A DNA stretch of 64,000 bases. Origin: Streptomyces syringium (GTDB taxonomy: Bacteria; Actinomycetota; Actinomycetes; Streptomycetales; Streptomycetaceae). Shown here one piece after another: positions 34,787-43,694 of the stretch. Below the pieces are notes generated by a model. The model did not search any database, was not told the DNA's origin, and saw only the letters and a list, made by a program, of their open reading frames with translations. Both the position numbers and the translations under genes were made by a program. Position 1 is the stretch's first letter; each line of letters opens with the position of its first letter. The DNA lies in the NCBI RefSeq assembly GCF_017876625.1, contig NZ_JAGIOH010000001.1:2666001-2730000 (forward strand), given 5' to 3'.

Positions 34787-36160
34787 ATGCCGCGCCCACG
34801 AAGCCGAATACGCAGCCGGGCACACCACCTGACGGAGCCGGTGCGCCCCGCCGCGTTACTCCTCACCGCGGTGCTTCTCCTGGCGGGCTGCGCCAATCCG
34901 TCCACCGGCAGCGACAAGGACGACCCGAAGGCGCCCGTCACGCTGAAGTTCTGGCACGGATGGTCGGAGAAGAAGGAAGTCAAGGCGATCGACGAGTCGA
35001 TCGCCCGGTTCGAGAAGCTGCACCCCAATATCCGGGTGAAGTCCACCGGGAACGTCACCGACGCGACCGTGAACCAGGCCCTGCGGGCGGGTGGCGGCGA
35101 TGCCCCCGACGTCGTGTCGTCCTTCACCACGAACAACGTCGGCCAGTACTGCTCGTCGGGCATGTGGGTCGACCTCGACCCGTTCATGAGGAAGACCGGC
35201 CTGGACAAGAAGGCGGTCTTCCCGAAAACCCTGCTGGATTACACCGCTTACCAGGGCAGGCAGTGCGCGCTGCCGCTCCTCGCGGACGCCTACGGCATGT
35301 ACTACAACGTGGACGCGTTCGAGCAGGCGGGCATCAGCCGGCCGCCGCGGACCCTGTCCGAGTTCAAGCGCGCCGCCGTCAAACTCACCGAGCGGACCAA
35401 GGGCGGCTCGTACCGGCGGGTGGGCTTCATGCCCAATTACAGGCTGTACGAGAACAAACCGGACCGGCTCTTCGCCCAGTGGGGGCCCACGTACTTCGAT
35501 GCCGACGGCAAGTCCCGGCTCGCCGAGGGCACGGCGGCGAAGGAGTTCCTCACCTTCCAGCGGGACCTGATCACCGCGCTCGGCGGATACGGGCCGCTGG
35601 AGGAATTCCGTACCACCTTCGGTGACGAGATGTCCTCACAGAACGCCTTTGTGACCGGCAAGCTCGCCATGCATCTGGACGGCGAATGGCGCGGGCTGAT
35701 GCTGGAGGACGCCAAGCCCCGGTTCCGGTGGGCCACCGCGCCCCTGCCGGTGCCCGACGACAAGGCCGACACCTACGGGCGCGGCTATCTGACCGGCACC
35801 GTCGCCGGTATCGCGCACAGCAGCAAGCACCAGAACGCCGCCTGGGAGCTGGTGCGATTCCTGACCGCCGACACCGATCAGGTCGTCACCTTCGCCAACG
35901 CCATGCGCAATGTGCCCTCGACCAAGGCCGCGCTCGCCTCACCGAGGCTGGACCGTGACCCCGCCTTCGCCACTTTCCTCGACATCGCCCGCAATCGTCA
36001 CAGCGTCGGCATGCCACCGTCCGTCAACGGCGGGCAGTACATCATCACGTTCACGGACTTCGCCTATGACGTCGAGTCCGGAAAGGTCCGCGACCTCACC
36101 AAGGGGCTGCGCGCACTCGACCGGCAGATAGACAACGACACCCTCCAGTCCCAGGATTGA
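34787..36160 (+). CDS. csnE: Sugar ABC transporter substrate-binding lipoprotein CsnE
   Basis: A 457-residue extracellular solute-binding protein (family 1). The lipoprotein signal ends in a lipobox LLAGC near residue 35, so it is anchored to the outer face of the membrane. The mature part begins VTLKFWHGWSEKKEV, typical of oligosaccharide binders. Ribosome site AAAGGAG. By position it delivers glucosamine oligosaccharides to the two permeases that follow; no ATPase gene is in the operon, so a shared ATPase such as MsiK must energise transport (known for Streptomyces sugar importers). Codon 24, inside the signal peptide, is TTA, suggesting bldA-dependent synthesis. Confidence 0.85.
   Translation: MPRPRSRIRSRAHHLTEPVRPAALLLTAVLLLAGCANPSTGSDKDDPKAPVTLKFWHGWSEKKEVKAIDESIARFEKLHPNIRVKSTGNVTDATVNQALRAGGGDAPDVVSSFTTNNVGQYCSSGMWVDLDPFMRKTGLDKKAVFPKTLLDYTAYQGRQCALPLLADAYGMYYNVDAFEQAGISRPPRTLSEFKRAAVKLTERTKGGSYRRVGFMPNYRLYENKPDRLFAQWGPTYFDADGKSRLAEGTAAKEFLTFQRDLITALGGYGPLEEFRTTFGDEMSSQNAFVTGKLAMHLDGEWRGLMLEDAKPRFRWATAPLPVPDDKADTYGRGYLTGTVAGIAHSSKHQNAAWELVRFLTADTDQVVTFANAMRNVPSTKAALASPRLDRDPAFATFLDIARNRHSVGMPPSVNGGQYIITFTDFAYDVESGKVRDLTKGLRALDRQIDNDTLQSQD
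34856..34858 (+). promoter_or_regulatory. TTA (bldA-dependent) codon in csnE
   Basis: Codon 24 of csnE is TTA (P-A-A-L-L-L). Early TTA codons usually have the strongest effect on translation when bldA tRNA is limiting. Confidence 0.8.
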
Positions 36161-36171
36161 CGGAGTCCGCC

Positions 36172-37125
36172 ATGGCCCCCCGGCACCCCGCACCCGCACT
36201 GCGGCGCAAGCACCGCCGCGCACGGCTGCGCACCCTCGCTTTCCTCTCCCCCTGGCTGGTCGGTTTCGGCGTCTTCTTCGCCTATCCCCTCCTCGCCACC
36301 GTCTATTTCTCCTTCATGCACTACAACCAGATCGAGGCCCCCACCTTCGTGGGCCTGCGGAACTGGACGTACGTGCTCGGGCAGATGCCGCTGTTCGGTC
36401 CCGCCCTGTGGAACACCCTCTGGCTCGTGGTCGTGATGGTCGCCCTGCGCGTCGTCTTCGGCCTCGGCATCGGGCTGCTCGTCACGAAAATCAAGTCCGG
36501 CGTCGGGCTCTTCCGCACGCTCTTCTACCTCCCTTATCTGGCCCCTCCGGTGGCCGCGACCGTCGCCTTCGTCTTCCTCCTCAACCCGGGCACGGGACCG
36601 GTCAACGAGGTCCTCTCCGCCATCGGCGTCTCCGCGCCCAACTGGTTCAACGATCCGGACTGGGCGAAGCCCTCGCTGGTGATGCTCTCGCTGTGGGGCA
36701 TCGGGGATCTGATGGTGATCTTCATGGCGGCCCTGCTGGACGTGCCCAAGGAGCAGTACGAGGCCGCCGAGCTGGACGGTGCGGGCGCCTTGGCGAAGTT
36801 CCGCTACGTCACCTGGCCGTCCATCACCCCGATCGTGATGTTCGCGGTCGTGACCGGCGTCGTACAGACCATGCAGTACTACACCCAGGCGCTCGTGGCC
36901 GGAAAACTCGCCTCCGGCGTCAGTGTCGGACCGGGCTCGAGCATCCAGCCCGGCTACCCCGACCACAGCACCCTCACCGTGCCGCAGCTCATCTACTCGC
37001 TCGGCTTCCAGAACTTCAACACCGGGGCCGCGTGTGTGCTCTCGCTCGTGCTCTTCGCCATCGCGATGGCCGTGACCTCGCTCCTGATGCGCAAAAGCGC
37101 CGGCCTGCAGACGGCGGAGGACTGA
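36172..37125 (+). CDS. csnF: Sugar ABC transporter permease CsnF
   Basis: A 317-residue integral membrane permease of the MalF/UgpA type with six predicted helices, a basic N-terminus, and the cytoplasmic EAA loop YEAAELDGAGALAKFRYVT that docks the ATPase. It follows csnE with only 11 bases between, with GGAG before the ATG, and pairs with csnG. A TTG 15 bases upstream overlapping the csnE stop is a weaker alternative start. Confidence 0.87.
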   Translation: MAPRHPAPALRRKHRRARLRTLAFLSPWLVGFGVFFAYPLLATVYFSFMHYNQIEAPTFVGLRNWTYVLGQMPLFGPALWNTLWLVVVMVALRVVFGLGIGLLVTKIKSGVGLFRTLFYLPYLAPPVAATVAFVFLLNPGTGPVNEVLSAIGVSAPNWFNDPDWAKPSLVMLSLWGIGDLMVIFMAALLDVPKEQYEAAELDGAGALAKFRYVTWPSITPIVMFAVVTGVVQTMQYYTQALVAGKLASGVSVGPGSSIQPGYPDHSTLTVPQLIYSLGFQNFNTGAACVLSLVLFAIAMAVTSLLMRKSAGLQTAED

Positions 37126-37131
37126 GCCGAC

Positions 37132-37983
37132 ATGAACACCACCGCCCGCGCCCGCACGCGCACCCGTGCCCTGCACTGGATCGCCGTGCACATCACCGCC
37201 GTCACCGTCGCGCTCTTCTTCGTCCTGCCCTTCGTCTTCGTCCTGCTGACCTCGGTCATGAGCGACGAACAGGCGATGAGCGGTGAGCTGTGGCCTCACG
37301 AGTGGCAGTGGTCCAACTACGCGGAGGTCTTCCGCACCCCCGGCTTCCTCGACTGGTGGAAGAACTCACTGATCTACGCGGGACTGGGCACGCTCTTCAC
37401 CGTGTGCTCCTCGATCCCGGTCGCCTACGCGCTCGCCAAGTTCCGCTTCCGCGGGCGCCGCACGGCGATGACCCTCGTCATCGCGACGATGATGCTGCCG
37501 CCGCAGGTCATCGTCGTACCGATGTACCTGGTGTGGGCGCAGCAGCTGCATCTGTCGGGGTCGCTGTGGCCACTGATCATCCCGCTGGCGTTCGGCGACG
37601 CGTACTCCATCTTCCTGCTGCGGCAGTTCCTGCTGACCATCCCCACCGAATACCTGGAGTCCGCGAGGATCGACGGCTGCGGGGAGCTGCGCACCCTGCT
37701 GCGCGTCGTCGTCCCCATGGCGAAGCCGGGCATCGCGGCGATCGCGCTCTTCCAGTTCTTCTCCTGCTGGAACGACTACTTCGGGCCGCAGATCTACGCG
37801 GCGCAGAACCCGGGCGCCTGGACCCTGTCCTACGGCCTGGAGTCCTTCAAAAGCGCGCACAGCGTCGACTGGAACCTGACCATGGCGGCGACGCTGCTGG
37901 TCATGGCCCCGGTCATCCTCGTTTTCTTCTTCGCTCAGAAGGCCTTCGTCGAAGGCGTCACTCTCACCGGAGTAAAGGGCTGA
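37132..37983 (+). CDS. csnG: Sugar ABC transporter permease CsnG
   Basis: A 283-residue MalG/UgpE-type permease, the second half of the transmembrane channel. The EAA loop reads LESARIDGCGELRTLLRVVVP, and about six hydrophobic helices are present. It starts 6 bases after the csnF stop and is followed 16 bases later by csnH, consistent with one transcript. Confidence 0.87.
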   Translation: MNTTARARTRTRALHWIAVHITAVTVALFFVLPFVFVLLTSVMSDEQAMSGELWPHEWQWSNYAEVFRTPGFLDWWKNSLIYAGLGTLFTVCSSIPVAYALAKFRFRGRRTAMTLVIATMMLPPQVIVVPMYLVWAQQLHLSGSLWPLIIPLAFGDAYSIFLLRQFLLTIPTEYLESARIDGCGELRTLLRVVVPMAKPGIAAIALFQFFSCWNDYFGPQIYAAQNPGAWTLSYGLESFKSAHSVDWNLTMAATLLVMAPVILVFFFAQKAFVEGVTLTGVKG

Positions 37984-37999
37984 TGTCCATGAGGCTCGT

Positions 38000-39253
38000 A
38001 TGAAGCTCGCCGTGGTCGGCGGAGGCTCGACCTACACCCCCGAACTCGTCGACGGCTTCGCCCGGCTGCGGGACGTGCTGCCGCTGACGGAACTCGTCCT
38101 GGTCGACCCGGCCGCGGACCGGCTGGAGCTGGTCGGCGGGCTCGCCCGGCGGATCTTCGCCAAGCAGGGCCACCCCGGCCGGATCTCCTGGACCTCCGAC
38201 CTGGACGCGGGCGTCGACGGCGCCGACGCCGTCCTGCTCCAGCTGCGGGTGGGCGGGCAGGCGGCCCGGCAGCAGGACGAGACGTGGCCGCTGGAGTGCG
38301 GCTGCGTCGGGCAGGAGACGACGGGCGCGGGCGGCCTCGCCAAGGCGCTGCGCACGGTGCCGGTGGTGCTCGACATCGCCGAGCGGGTCCGGCGGCGCAA
38401 TCCGGACGCCTGGATCGTGGACTTCACCAACCCCGTCGGGATCGTCACCCGGGCCCTGCTGACCGCCGGGCACCGGGCCGTCGGGCTGTGCAATGTGGCC
38501 ATCGGCTTCCAGCGGAAGTTCGCGGCCCTGCTCGGCGTCTCCCCCCAGGACGTCGCTCTGGAGCACGTCGGGCTGAACCACCTCACCTGGGAACGGTCGG
38601 TGCGGGTCGGGGAGGAGGACGTGCTGCCCGAGCTGATCGCCGAGCACGGCGAGGCGATCGCGGCCGATCTGCGCATGCCGCGCGCCCTGCTGGAGCGGCT
38701 CGGCGTCGTGCCCTCGTACTACCTGCGCTACTTCTACCAGCACGACGTCGTCGTCCGGGAGCTGAGGACCGGCCCCTCCCGGGCCGCGGAGGTGGCCGAG
38801 ATGGAGCGGCGGCTGCTGGCCCTGTACGGCGACCCCGCCCTGGACGAGAAGCCGGAGCTGCTGGCCAAGCGGGGTGGCGCCTTCTACTCGGAGGCCGCCG
38901 TCGCGCTGACCTCGTCCCTGCTGCGCGACACCGGTGACGTCCAGGTGGTCAACACCTTCAACAACGGCACGCTGCCCTTCCTCCCCGACGACGCGGTCAT
39001 CGAGGTACCCGCCTCGGTGGACGCGCGCGGCGCGCACCCGCTGCCGGTACGGCCGGTGGAACCACTCTTCGCGGGGCTGATCGGGCACGTCACGGCGTAC
39101 GAGCGGCTGGCGCTGGAGGCGGCGGTCGAGGGCGGCCGCGACCGGGTGTTCGAGGCGCTGCTCGCGCACCCGCTGGTGGGCCAGATCGAGTACGCGGACC
39201 GGCTGACCGACGACCTTCTCGCACACAACCGGGAGCACCTCGCGTGGGCATGA
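38000..39253 (+). CDS. csnH: GH4-family glycosidase CsnH
   Basis: A 417-residue GH4 hydrolase, the NAD- and divalent-metal-dependent glycosidase family that works by a redox-elimination mechanism. Visible: the NAD loop VVGGGSTYTPELVDGF, the NPVGIVTRA strand, a metal-site cysteine in GLCNVAIG and a histidine in GLNHLTW. Members act on 6-phospho-sugars or on unmodified glycosides; in this operon the likely job is intracellular cleavage of imported glucosamine oligosaccharides. The stop overlaps the next start as ATGA, giving translational coupling. Confidence 0.83.
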   Translation: MKLAVVGGGSTYTPELVDGFARLRDVLPLTELVLVDPAADRLELVGGLARRIFAKQGHPGRISWTSDLDAGVDGADAVLLQLRVGGQAARQQDETWPLECGCVGQETTGAGGLAKALRTVPVVLDIAERVRRRNPDAWIVDFTNPVGIVTRALLTAGHRAVGLCNVAIGFQRKFAALLGVSPQDVALEHVGLNHLTWERSVRVGEEDVLPELIAEHGEAIAADLRMPRALLERLGVVPSYYLRYFYQHDVVVRELRTGPSRAAEVAEMERRLLALYGDPALDEKPELLAKRGGAFYSEAAVALTSSLLRDTGDVQVVNTFNNGTLPFLPDDAVIEVPASVDARGAHPLPVRPVEPLFAGLIGHVTAYERLALEAAVEGGRDRVFEALLAHPLVGQIEYADRLTDDLLAHNREHLAWA

Positions 39254-40266
39254 GCAAGCAGACGGAACCGGCCTCCCCGGCGGCCGTCCCCGGGGCCGTG
39301 CTGGCCATCGACGCCGGCAACAGCAAGACCGACGTGGCCGTGGTGGCCACCGACGGCACGGTCCTCGGCCAGGCGCGCGGCGGGGGCTTCCAGCCGCCGG
39401 TCGTGGGCACCGAGCAGGCGGTGGCGATACTCGTGCCGCTCGTCGCCGAGGCCGCGTCCCGGGCGGGGCTGACCGGGCCGTTGCGGGTGGACCACGTCCA
39501 GGCCTGTCTGGCCAACGCCGATCTGCCCGTGGAGGAGCGGCGGCTCTCCGAGGAGATCGCCGCCTACGGGTGGGGGCATTCGGTCACCGTCGCCAACGAC
39601 ACCTTCGCCCTGCTGCGGGCGGGCCTGCCCGACGAGGGCGAGCCGACGGGCGTCGCCGTCGTCTGCGGCGCGGGCATCAACTGCGTGGGGCTGGCCCCGG
39701 GCGGCCGCATCGCCCGCTTCCCCGCGATCGGCCGGCTCTCCGGCGACTGGGGCGGCGGCGGGCACCTGGCGGACGAGGCGCTGTGGTGGGCCGCGCGGGC
39801 CCACGACGGCCGGGGCGAGGCGAGCGCGCTGGCCCACGCCGTGCCCGCACACTTCGGGCTGCCGGACATGGCGGCGCTGATCGAGGCGCTGCACCTGGGC
39901 GGGGTGTCGGCCGCGCGCCGCCAGGAGCTGACCCCGCTGCTGTTCGCGGTGGCCGCCGACGGCGACGCGGTCGCCCGGGCGATCGTCGCCCAGCAGGCGC
40001 GGGAGATCGTCACCATGGCCGCCGTCGCGCTGGCCCGGCTGGAGCTGCTGGAGGCCGAGGTGCCCGTCGTGCTGGGCGGCGGCGTCCTGGCGGCCCGGCA
40101 CTCCCTGCTGCTCGACGAGATCGAGGAGCTGCTGGCGGAGCGTGCTCCGGCGGCCCGGCCGGTGGTCGTCACGGCGCCGCCGGTGCTGGGCGCGGCGCTG
40201 CTGGCACTCGACCACGTCGGGGTACCGGACGCCGCCCACAACCGATTGCGTGCCCACTACACGTAG
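39250..40266 (+). CDS. csnK: BadF/NagK-type amino-sugar kinase CsnK
   Basis: A 338-residue ASKHA-fold kinase of the BadF/BadG/N-acetylglucosamine kinase type. The phosphate-1 loop is AIDAGNSKTDVAVVA. An adenosine/connect region (CGAGINCVG, LSGDWGGGG) and the final GGGVLAAR strand follow. It probably phosphorylates the glucosamine released by CsnH, feeding amino-sugar catabolism (inference from operon order). The ATG overlaps the csnH stop (ATGA) and has GGGAG upstream; the GTG two codons earlier is less likely. Confidence 0.82.
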   Translation: MSKQTEPASPAAVPGAVLAIDAGNSKTDVAVVATDGTVLGQARGGGFQPPVVGTEQAVAILVPLVAEAASRAGLTGPLRVDHVQACLANADLPVEERRLSEEIAAYGWGHSVTVANDTFALLRAGLPDEGEPTGVAVVCGAGINCVGLAPGGRIARFPAIGRLSGDWGGGGHLADEALWWAARAHDGRGEASALAHAVPAHFGLPDMAALIEALHLGGVSAARRQELTPLLFAVAADGDAVARAIVAQQAREIVTMAAVALARLELLEAEVPVVLGGGVLAARHSLLLDEIEELLAERAPAARPVVVTAPPVLGAALLALDHVGVPDAAHNRLRAHYT

Positions 40267-40718
40267 GCGCGTGCATACGGCACGTAGTAACACCCGAAGC
40301 CGACCCCGGACAAGATCACCCACATCGTCGCCACCGGCGCCGCGGAGGCCGTACCCCACGGCCGGGAACCGCCTCGCCGGTGGCGACTTTCACGCCAGCT
40401 TCACACCGTGAGGGGCGTCACCCCGGACACCCCCGTACCGCAAAACGTCCCATCAAGATCATTCCGTTGGGACTTTTTTCCTGACACCGCGTCAACAGCG
40501 CAATGCGGCAACAATTCCTCTCTTCCCGCTTGTTGACCCTTCATATACCCAATGTCCACATTCCGCTTATCCGTTTCACCCCCTTCTCGGTGGTCATGCG
40601 AGCATCCGGCTCCGCATGGATGAGTCACGAAATACGACAAGCAACCGCCGCCCAAAGGGCGTTGCGGTGCATTCGTGACAAACCCTGCTCCTGATCATTC
40701 GTCCCCAGGGGTTCACGC
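40267..40718. other. 452-base intergenic region before melC
   Basis: No gene is supported. It holds a nested hairpin at 40328-40386 and then, from about 40430, an unusually AT-rich stretch that probably contains the melC promoter. TTGACC at 40533-40538 is a possible -35 element, but I cannot place a convincing -10. Confidence 0.4.
40328..40386. terminator. Nested hairpin downstream of the csn operon
   Basis: Outer arms TCGCCACCGGCG (40328-40339) and CGCCGGTGGCGA (40375-40386) are perfectly complementary over 12 bp. Inside, GGCCGT-ACCCC-ACGGCC (40347-40363) forms a second stem. It is probably the csn operon terminator, though the double structure is unusual. Confidence 0.5.
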
Positions 40719-41135
40719 ATGTCGTCCAACGTCAATCGCCGTCTTGTGCTCAGAGGAACCGCCGTGGCCGTCGCGGGAGCGGCCCTGGCCGTTCCGGGCG
40801 TGCTCGCCGGCACCGGCACCCTCGCCCAGGCCGCCTCGACCACCGACCACTCCGGTCACGGCGGCCCCGCCACCCCTGGCGGGCCCGTGCCGTTCGACGA
40901 GCTCTACCAAGGGCGTCGCATCGTGGGCAAGGCCGCCGAGGGCGGCCACGGTGCCCACCACGGCGGCGGCTTCACCGTCTCGATCGACGGCAAGGAACTG
41001 CACCTGATGCGGGACGCCGACGGCACCTACATCAGCGTCATCAACCACTACGAGACCTACGCCGACCCGCGCGCCGTGGCCCGTGCCGCCGTGGACAAGC
41101 TGCGCGGCGCGACGCTCGTCCCGATCGCCACCTGA
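40719..41135 (+). CDS. melC1: Tyrosinase copper chaperone MelC1
   Basis: A 138-residue tyrosinase cofactor (caddie protein). A twin-arginine signal (NRRLVLRG then a hydrophobic stretch to ALAQAAS) exports it together with the signal-less tyrosinase it carries. The mature part is His-rich (HSGHGG, GGHGAHHGGG), fitting copper delivery, and has the conserved YISVINHYETY segment that occupies the tyrosinase active site. It forms a two-gene operon with melC2, 46 bases downstream. Confidence 0.92.
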   Translation: MSSNVNRRLVLRGTAVAVAGAALAVPGVLAGTGTLAQAASTTDHSGHGGPATPGGPVPFDELYQGRRIVGKAAEGGHGAHHGGGFTVSIDGKELHLMRDADGTYISVINHYETYADPRAVARAAVDKLRGATLVPIAT

Positions 41136-41181
41136 TCCGCCTGCCACTCCCCAGCCCCTCCCCGAAAGGAACACGACCCCC

Positions 41182-42003
41182 ATGGCAGTGCGCAAGAACC
41201 AGGCGAGCCTGACCGCCACCGAGAAGCGCAATTTCGTCAACGCCCTGCTGGAGCTCAAGAAGAGCGGGCGCTACGACGGCCTCGTCCGGACGCACAACCA
41301 GTTCATCATGAGCGACACCGACAACGGGGACCGCGTGGGCCACCGCTCGCCCTCCTTCCTCCCCTGGCACCGGCAGTTCCTCATCCAGTTCGAGAAGGAG
41401 CTCCAGACCGTCGACGCCTCGGTGACGCTCCCCTACTGGGACTGGACCGTCGACCGCACCACCACCGCCTCGATCTGGGGCGCGGACTTCCTCGGGGGCA
41501 ACGGCCGCCCCCGCGACGCCCAGGTGACCACCGGGCCCTTCGCCTACAGCGGCGGCAAGTGGCCCATCACCGTGAACGTCGACAGCCGCCCGTACCTCCA
41601 GCGGGAGATGGGCGCCGGCGTCGCGCAGCTGCCCACCAGGGCCGAGGTCGACTCCGTCCTCGCCATGGCCACCTACGACATGGCCCCCTGGAACAGCTCC
41701 TCGAACGGCTTCCGCAACCACCTCGAAGGGTGGCGCGGGGTCAACCTCCACAACCGGGTGCACGTATGGATGGGCGGCCAGATGTCCTCCGGTGTCTCGC
41801 CGAACGACCCGGTCTTCTGGCTGCACCACTGCTTCATAGACAAGCTGTGGACGGAGTGGCAGCGCGCCCACCCCACCTCGACGTACCTCCCGGCGGCCGG
41901 CACCGCCAACGTCGTGGACCTGGGCGACACCATGCGCCCCTGGAACAACGTCACCCCGGCCGACATGCTCGACCACACCCGCTTCTACACCTACGACCGC
42001 TGA
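41182..42003 (+). CDS. melC2: Tyrosinase MelC2
   Basis: A 273-residue type-3 copper monophenol oxidase that makes melanin from tyrosine. All six copper ligands fall at the positions of the structurally known Streptomyces enzyme: CuA His38, His54, His63 (GHRSPSFLPWHRQF) and CuB His190, His194, His216 (NLHNRVHVW, FWLHHCF). It has no signal peptide and relies on MelC1 for copper loading and Tat export. ATG after GAAAGGA. The product acts outside the cell. Confidence 0.95.
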   Translation: MAVRKNQASLTATEKRNFVNALLELKKSGRYDGLVRTHNQFIMSDTDNGDRVGHRSPSFLPWHRQFLIQFEKELQTVDASVTLPYWDWTVDRTTTASIWGADFLGGNGRPRDAQVTTGPFAYSGGKWPITVNVDSRPYLQREMGAGVAQLPTRAEVDSVLAMATYDMAPWNSSSNGFRNHLEGWRGVNLHNRVHVWMGGQMSSGVSPNDPVFWLHHCFIDKLWTEWQRAHPTSTYLPAAGTANVVDLGDTMRPWNNVTPADMLDHTRFYTYDR

Positions 42004-42030
42004 CGGCCCGTAGGCCGTCCCCCGCGTCAC

Positions 42031-42068
42031 CGCCCGCCCCTTCGGCCCCCCGGCCGGAGGGGCGGGCG
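42031..42068. terminator. Hairpin terminator after melC2
   Basis: A 17-bp stem (CGCCCGCCCCTTCGGCC, one mismatch) with a short C-loop starts 28 bases after the melC2 stop. Confidence 0.75.
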
Positions 42069-42186
42069 CGGCTGTGCGGCGCGGGCGCGGGAGGCGGCCC
42101 GGGAACCGGACGCGGAGCGCTCGCGTGGAGAGGAGGAGGGAACGAGCGCAGATGCGCCTACGGGAACGGCTCGGCACCACCGACCA

Positions 42187-42198
42187 AGATCGCGATCT
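42187..42198. promoter_or_regulatory. 12-bp palindrome before the glnX-pknG cluster
   Basis: AGATCGCGATCT is a perfect palindrome 117 bases before the glnX start and is followed by a related half (AAGATCGATG). It is a candidate operator with no known factor. The remainder of 42069-42314 shows no gene. Confidence 0.4.
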
Positions 42199-42314
42199 GA
42201 ACAAGATCGATGCGTTACCGGTGTTTTTGTCAGTTCCTGCGGCCATACTGCTGGCCGGGCATCCGTACCCCGCCGACGGGCGGAGGGTGTCCCGGCGACC
42301 GAGGGGGAGGTCTC

Positions 42315-43694
42315 GTGTCATACCCGCAGCCGACCGGCGGCGTCCCGGGTCCGGTACCCGGGCGTACGGCATGGCGCGAGGGGCTCGACCGACTACGGGC
42401 CGCGGCGGTCACCGAGCCGGGCCGGCTGCGCGGCATCGGGGCGGTGCTGGCCGGGCTGCTGATCGTCTTCGGGGCGGTCACCGCCTGGCAGGTCGACGAC
42501 CGGGTGGCGGCCTCGGACGCCGTGGTCGGCAACAGCCAGCCGCTGAGCGCCGACGCCGCGGACATCTACCGCTCGCTCGCCGACGCCGACACCACCGCCG
42601 CAAGCGGCTTCCTCGCCGGTGGCCAGGAGCCGCACGCGGTCCGGCGGAGATACGAGAAGGACATCGCCCTGGCGTCCGGACTGCTGGTCAAGGCCGCGGC
42701 CAATACCGAGGGCTCTGCCTCCGCACGTGAGCAGATAGCGAAGCTCAACGAACAACTTCCGCAGTACACCGGTCTGGTGGAGTCGGCCCGCGCCAACAAC
42801 CGTCAGGGACTTCCGCTCGGCGGCGCCTATCTGCGCTACGCGGGCGACCGCATGCGCGAGGAGCTGCTGCCCGCCGCCCGCCGGCTCTACGAGGCGGAGA
42901 CCGGCCGGCTCGGCGCGGACTACGACGACGCAGAGCGCTGGCCCTGGGCCGCCCTCGGCACCGGGGTGCTGGCCCTCGCGGCGCTCGGCTGGGCCCAGCG
43001 CCGCGAATATCTGCGCACCAACCGCGTCTTCAACCACGGCCTGCTCGGCGCGAGTGCCGCCACCACGGTCGTGCTGCTGTGGCTGGTCGTCGGGCACGGC
43101 GTGGCCCGCGCGGAGCTGCGGGACTCCTCCGCGCACGGCGCCCAGTCCCTCCAGGTGCTCAACGAGGCCCGTATCGCCTCCCTCCAGGCCCGGGGCGACG
43201 AGAACCTCACCCTCGTGGCACGCGGCGCCGTGCTCACCCCGGGCGGCGACGACGCCTACGAGGCGAGCTACCGCGCGGGCATGCGCCGACTCGTCGGCGG
43301 GGACCGGGGCGCACCCGAGCGCGGCACCCTGCTGGAGCGGGCCCGGTCCCTCGCCGACGACTCCGCGGGCGGCGACCCGGTCGACAAGGCGATCGAGGAC
43401 GTCCGCCGGTGGCAGCAGCGGCACGGCGAGGCCCGCACCGCCGACGACGGCGGGAACTACGAGCAGGCCCTGCCGAAGGTGATCGGCGAGCGGGGCAGCA
43501 CGGGCGAGTCCTTCGACCGGGTGGACGACGCGCTGCGCCGGGCGCTGGCCCACGAGCAGGGCGAGTTCCGCCGCGCGGCGGACGACGGGCGCGGGGCGCT
43601 CGCGGGGCTGACGGCGGGCGCCGCCGTGCTGGCCGTGCTGGGGGCGGCGGGCGCGGTGCTCGGCATCGGCCGCAGGCTGTCGGAGTACCGATGA
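42315..43694 (+). CDS. GlnX-like four-helix membrane sensor
   Basis: A 459-residue membrane protein with two repeated halves, each two hydrophobic helices around an extracytoplasmic helical domain. Membrane segments lie at about 38-58, 211-232, 245-268 and 425-452. This is the plan of mycobacterial GlnX, which relays amino-acid availability sensed by GlnH to the kinase PknG. Gene order here (sensor, binding protein, ... PknG) supports the same role. The GTG at 42315 is fixed by GGGGGAGG. Its stop overlaps the next start (ATGA). Confidence 0.78.
   Translation: MSYPQPTGGVPGPVPGRTAWREGLDRLRAAAVTEPGRLRGIGAVLAGLLIVFGAVTAWQVDDRVAASDAVVGNSQPLSADAADIYRSLADADTTAASGFLAGGQEPHAVRRRYEKDIALASGLLVKAAANTEGSASAREQIAKLNEQLPQYTGLVESARANNRQGLPLGGAYLRYAGDRMREELLPAARRLYEAETGRLGADYDDAERWPWAALGTGVLALAALGWAQRREYLRTNRVFNHGLLGASAATTVVLLWLVVGHGVARAELRDSSAHGAQSLQVLNEARIASLQARGDENLTLVARGAVLTPGGDDAYEASYRAGMRRLVGGDRGAPERGTLLERARSLADDSAGGDPVDKAIEDVRRWQQRHGEARTADDGGNYEQALPKVIGERGSTGESFDRVDDALRRALAHEQGEFRRAADDGRGALAGLTAGAAVLAVLGAAGAVLGIGRRLSEYR

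Noticed and set aside
40719..42003. melC as part of a specialised-metabolite gene cluster
   Set aside because: Only the two-gene melanin operon is present; no other biosynthetic genes flank it.
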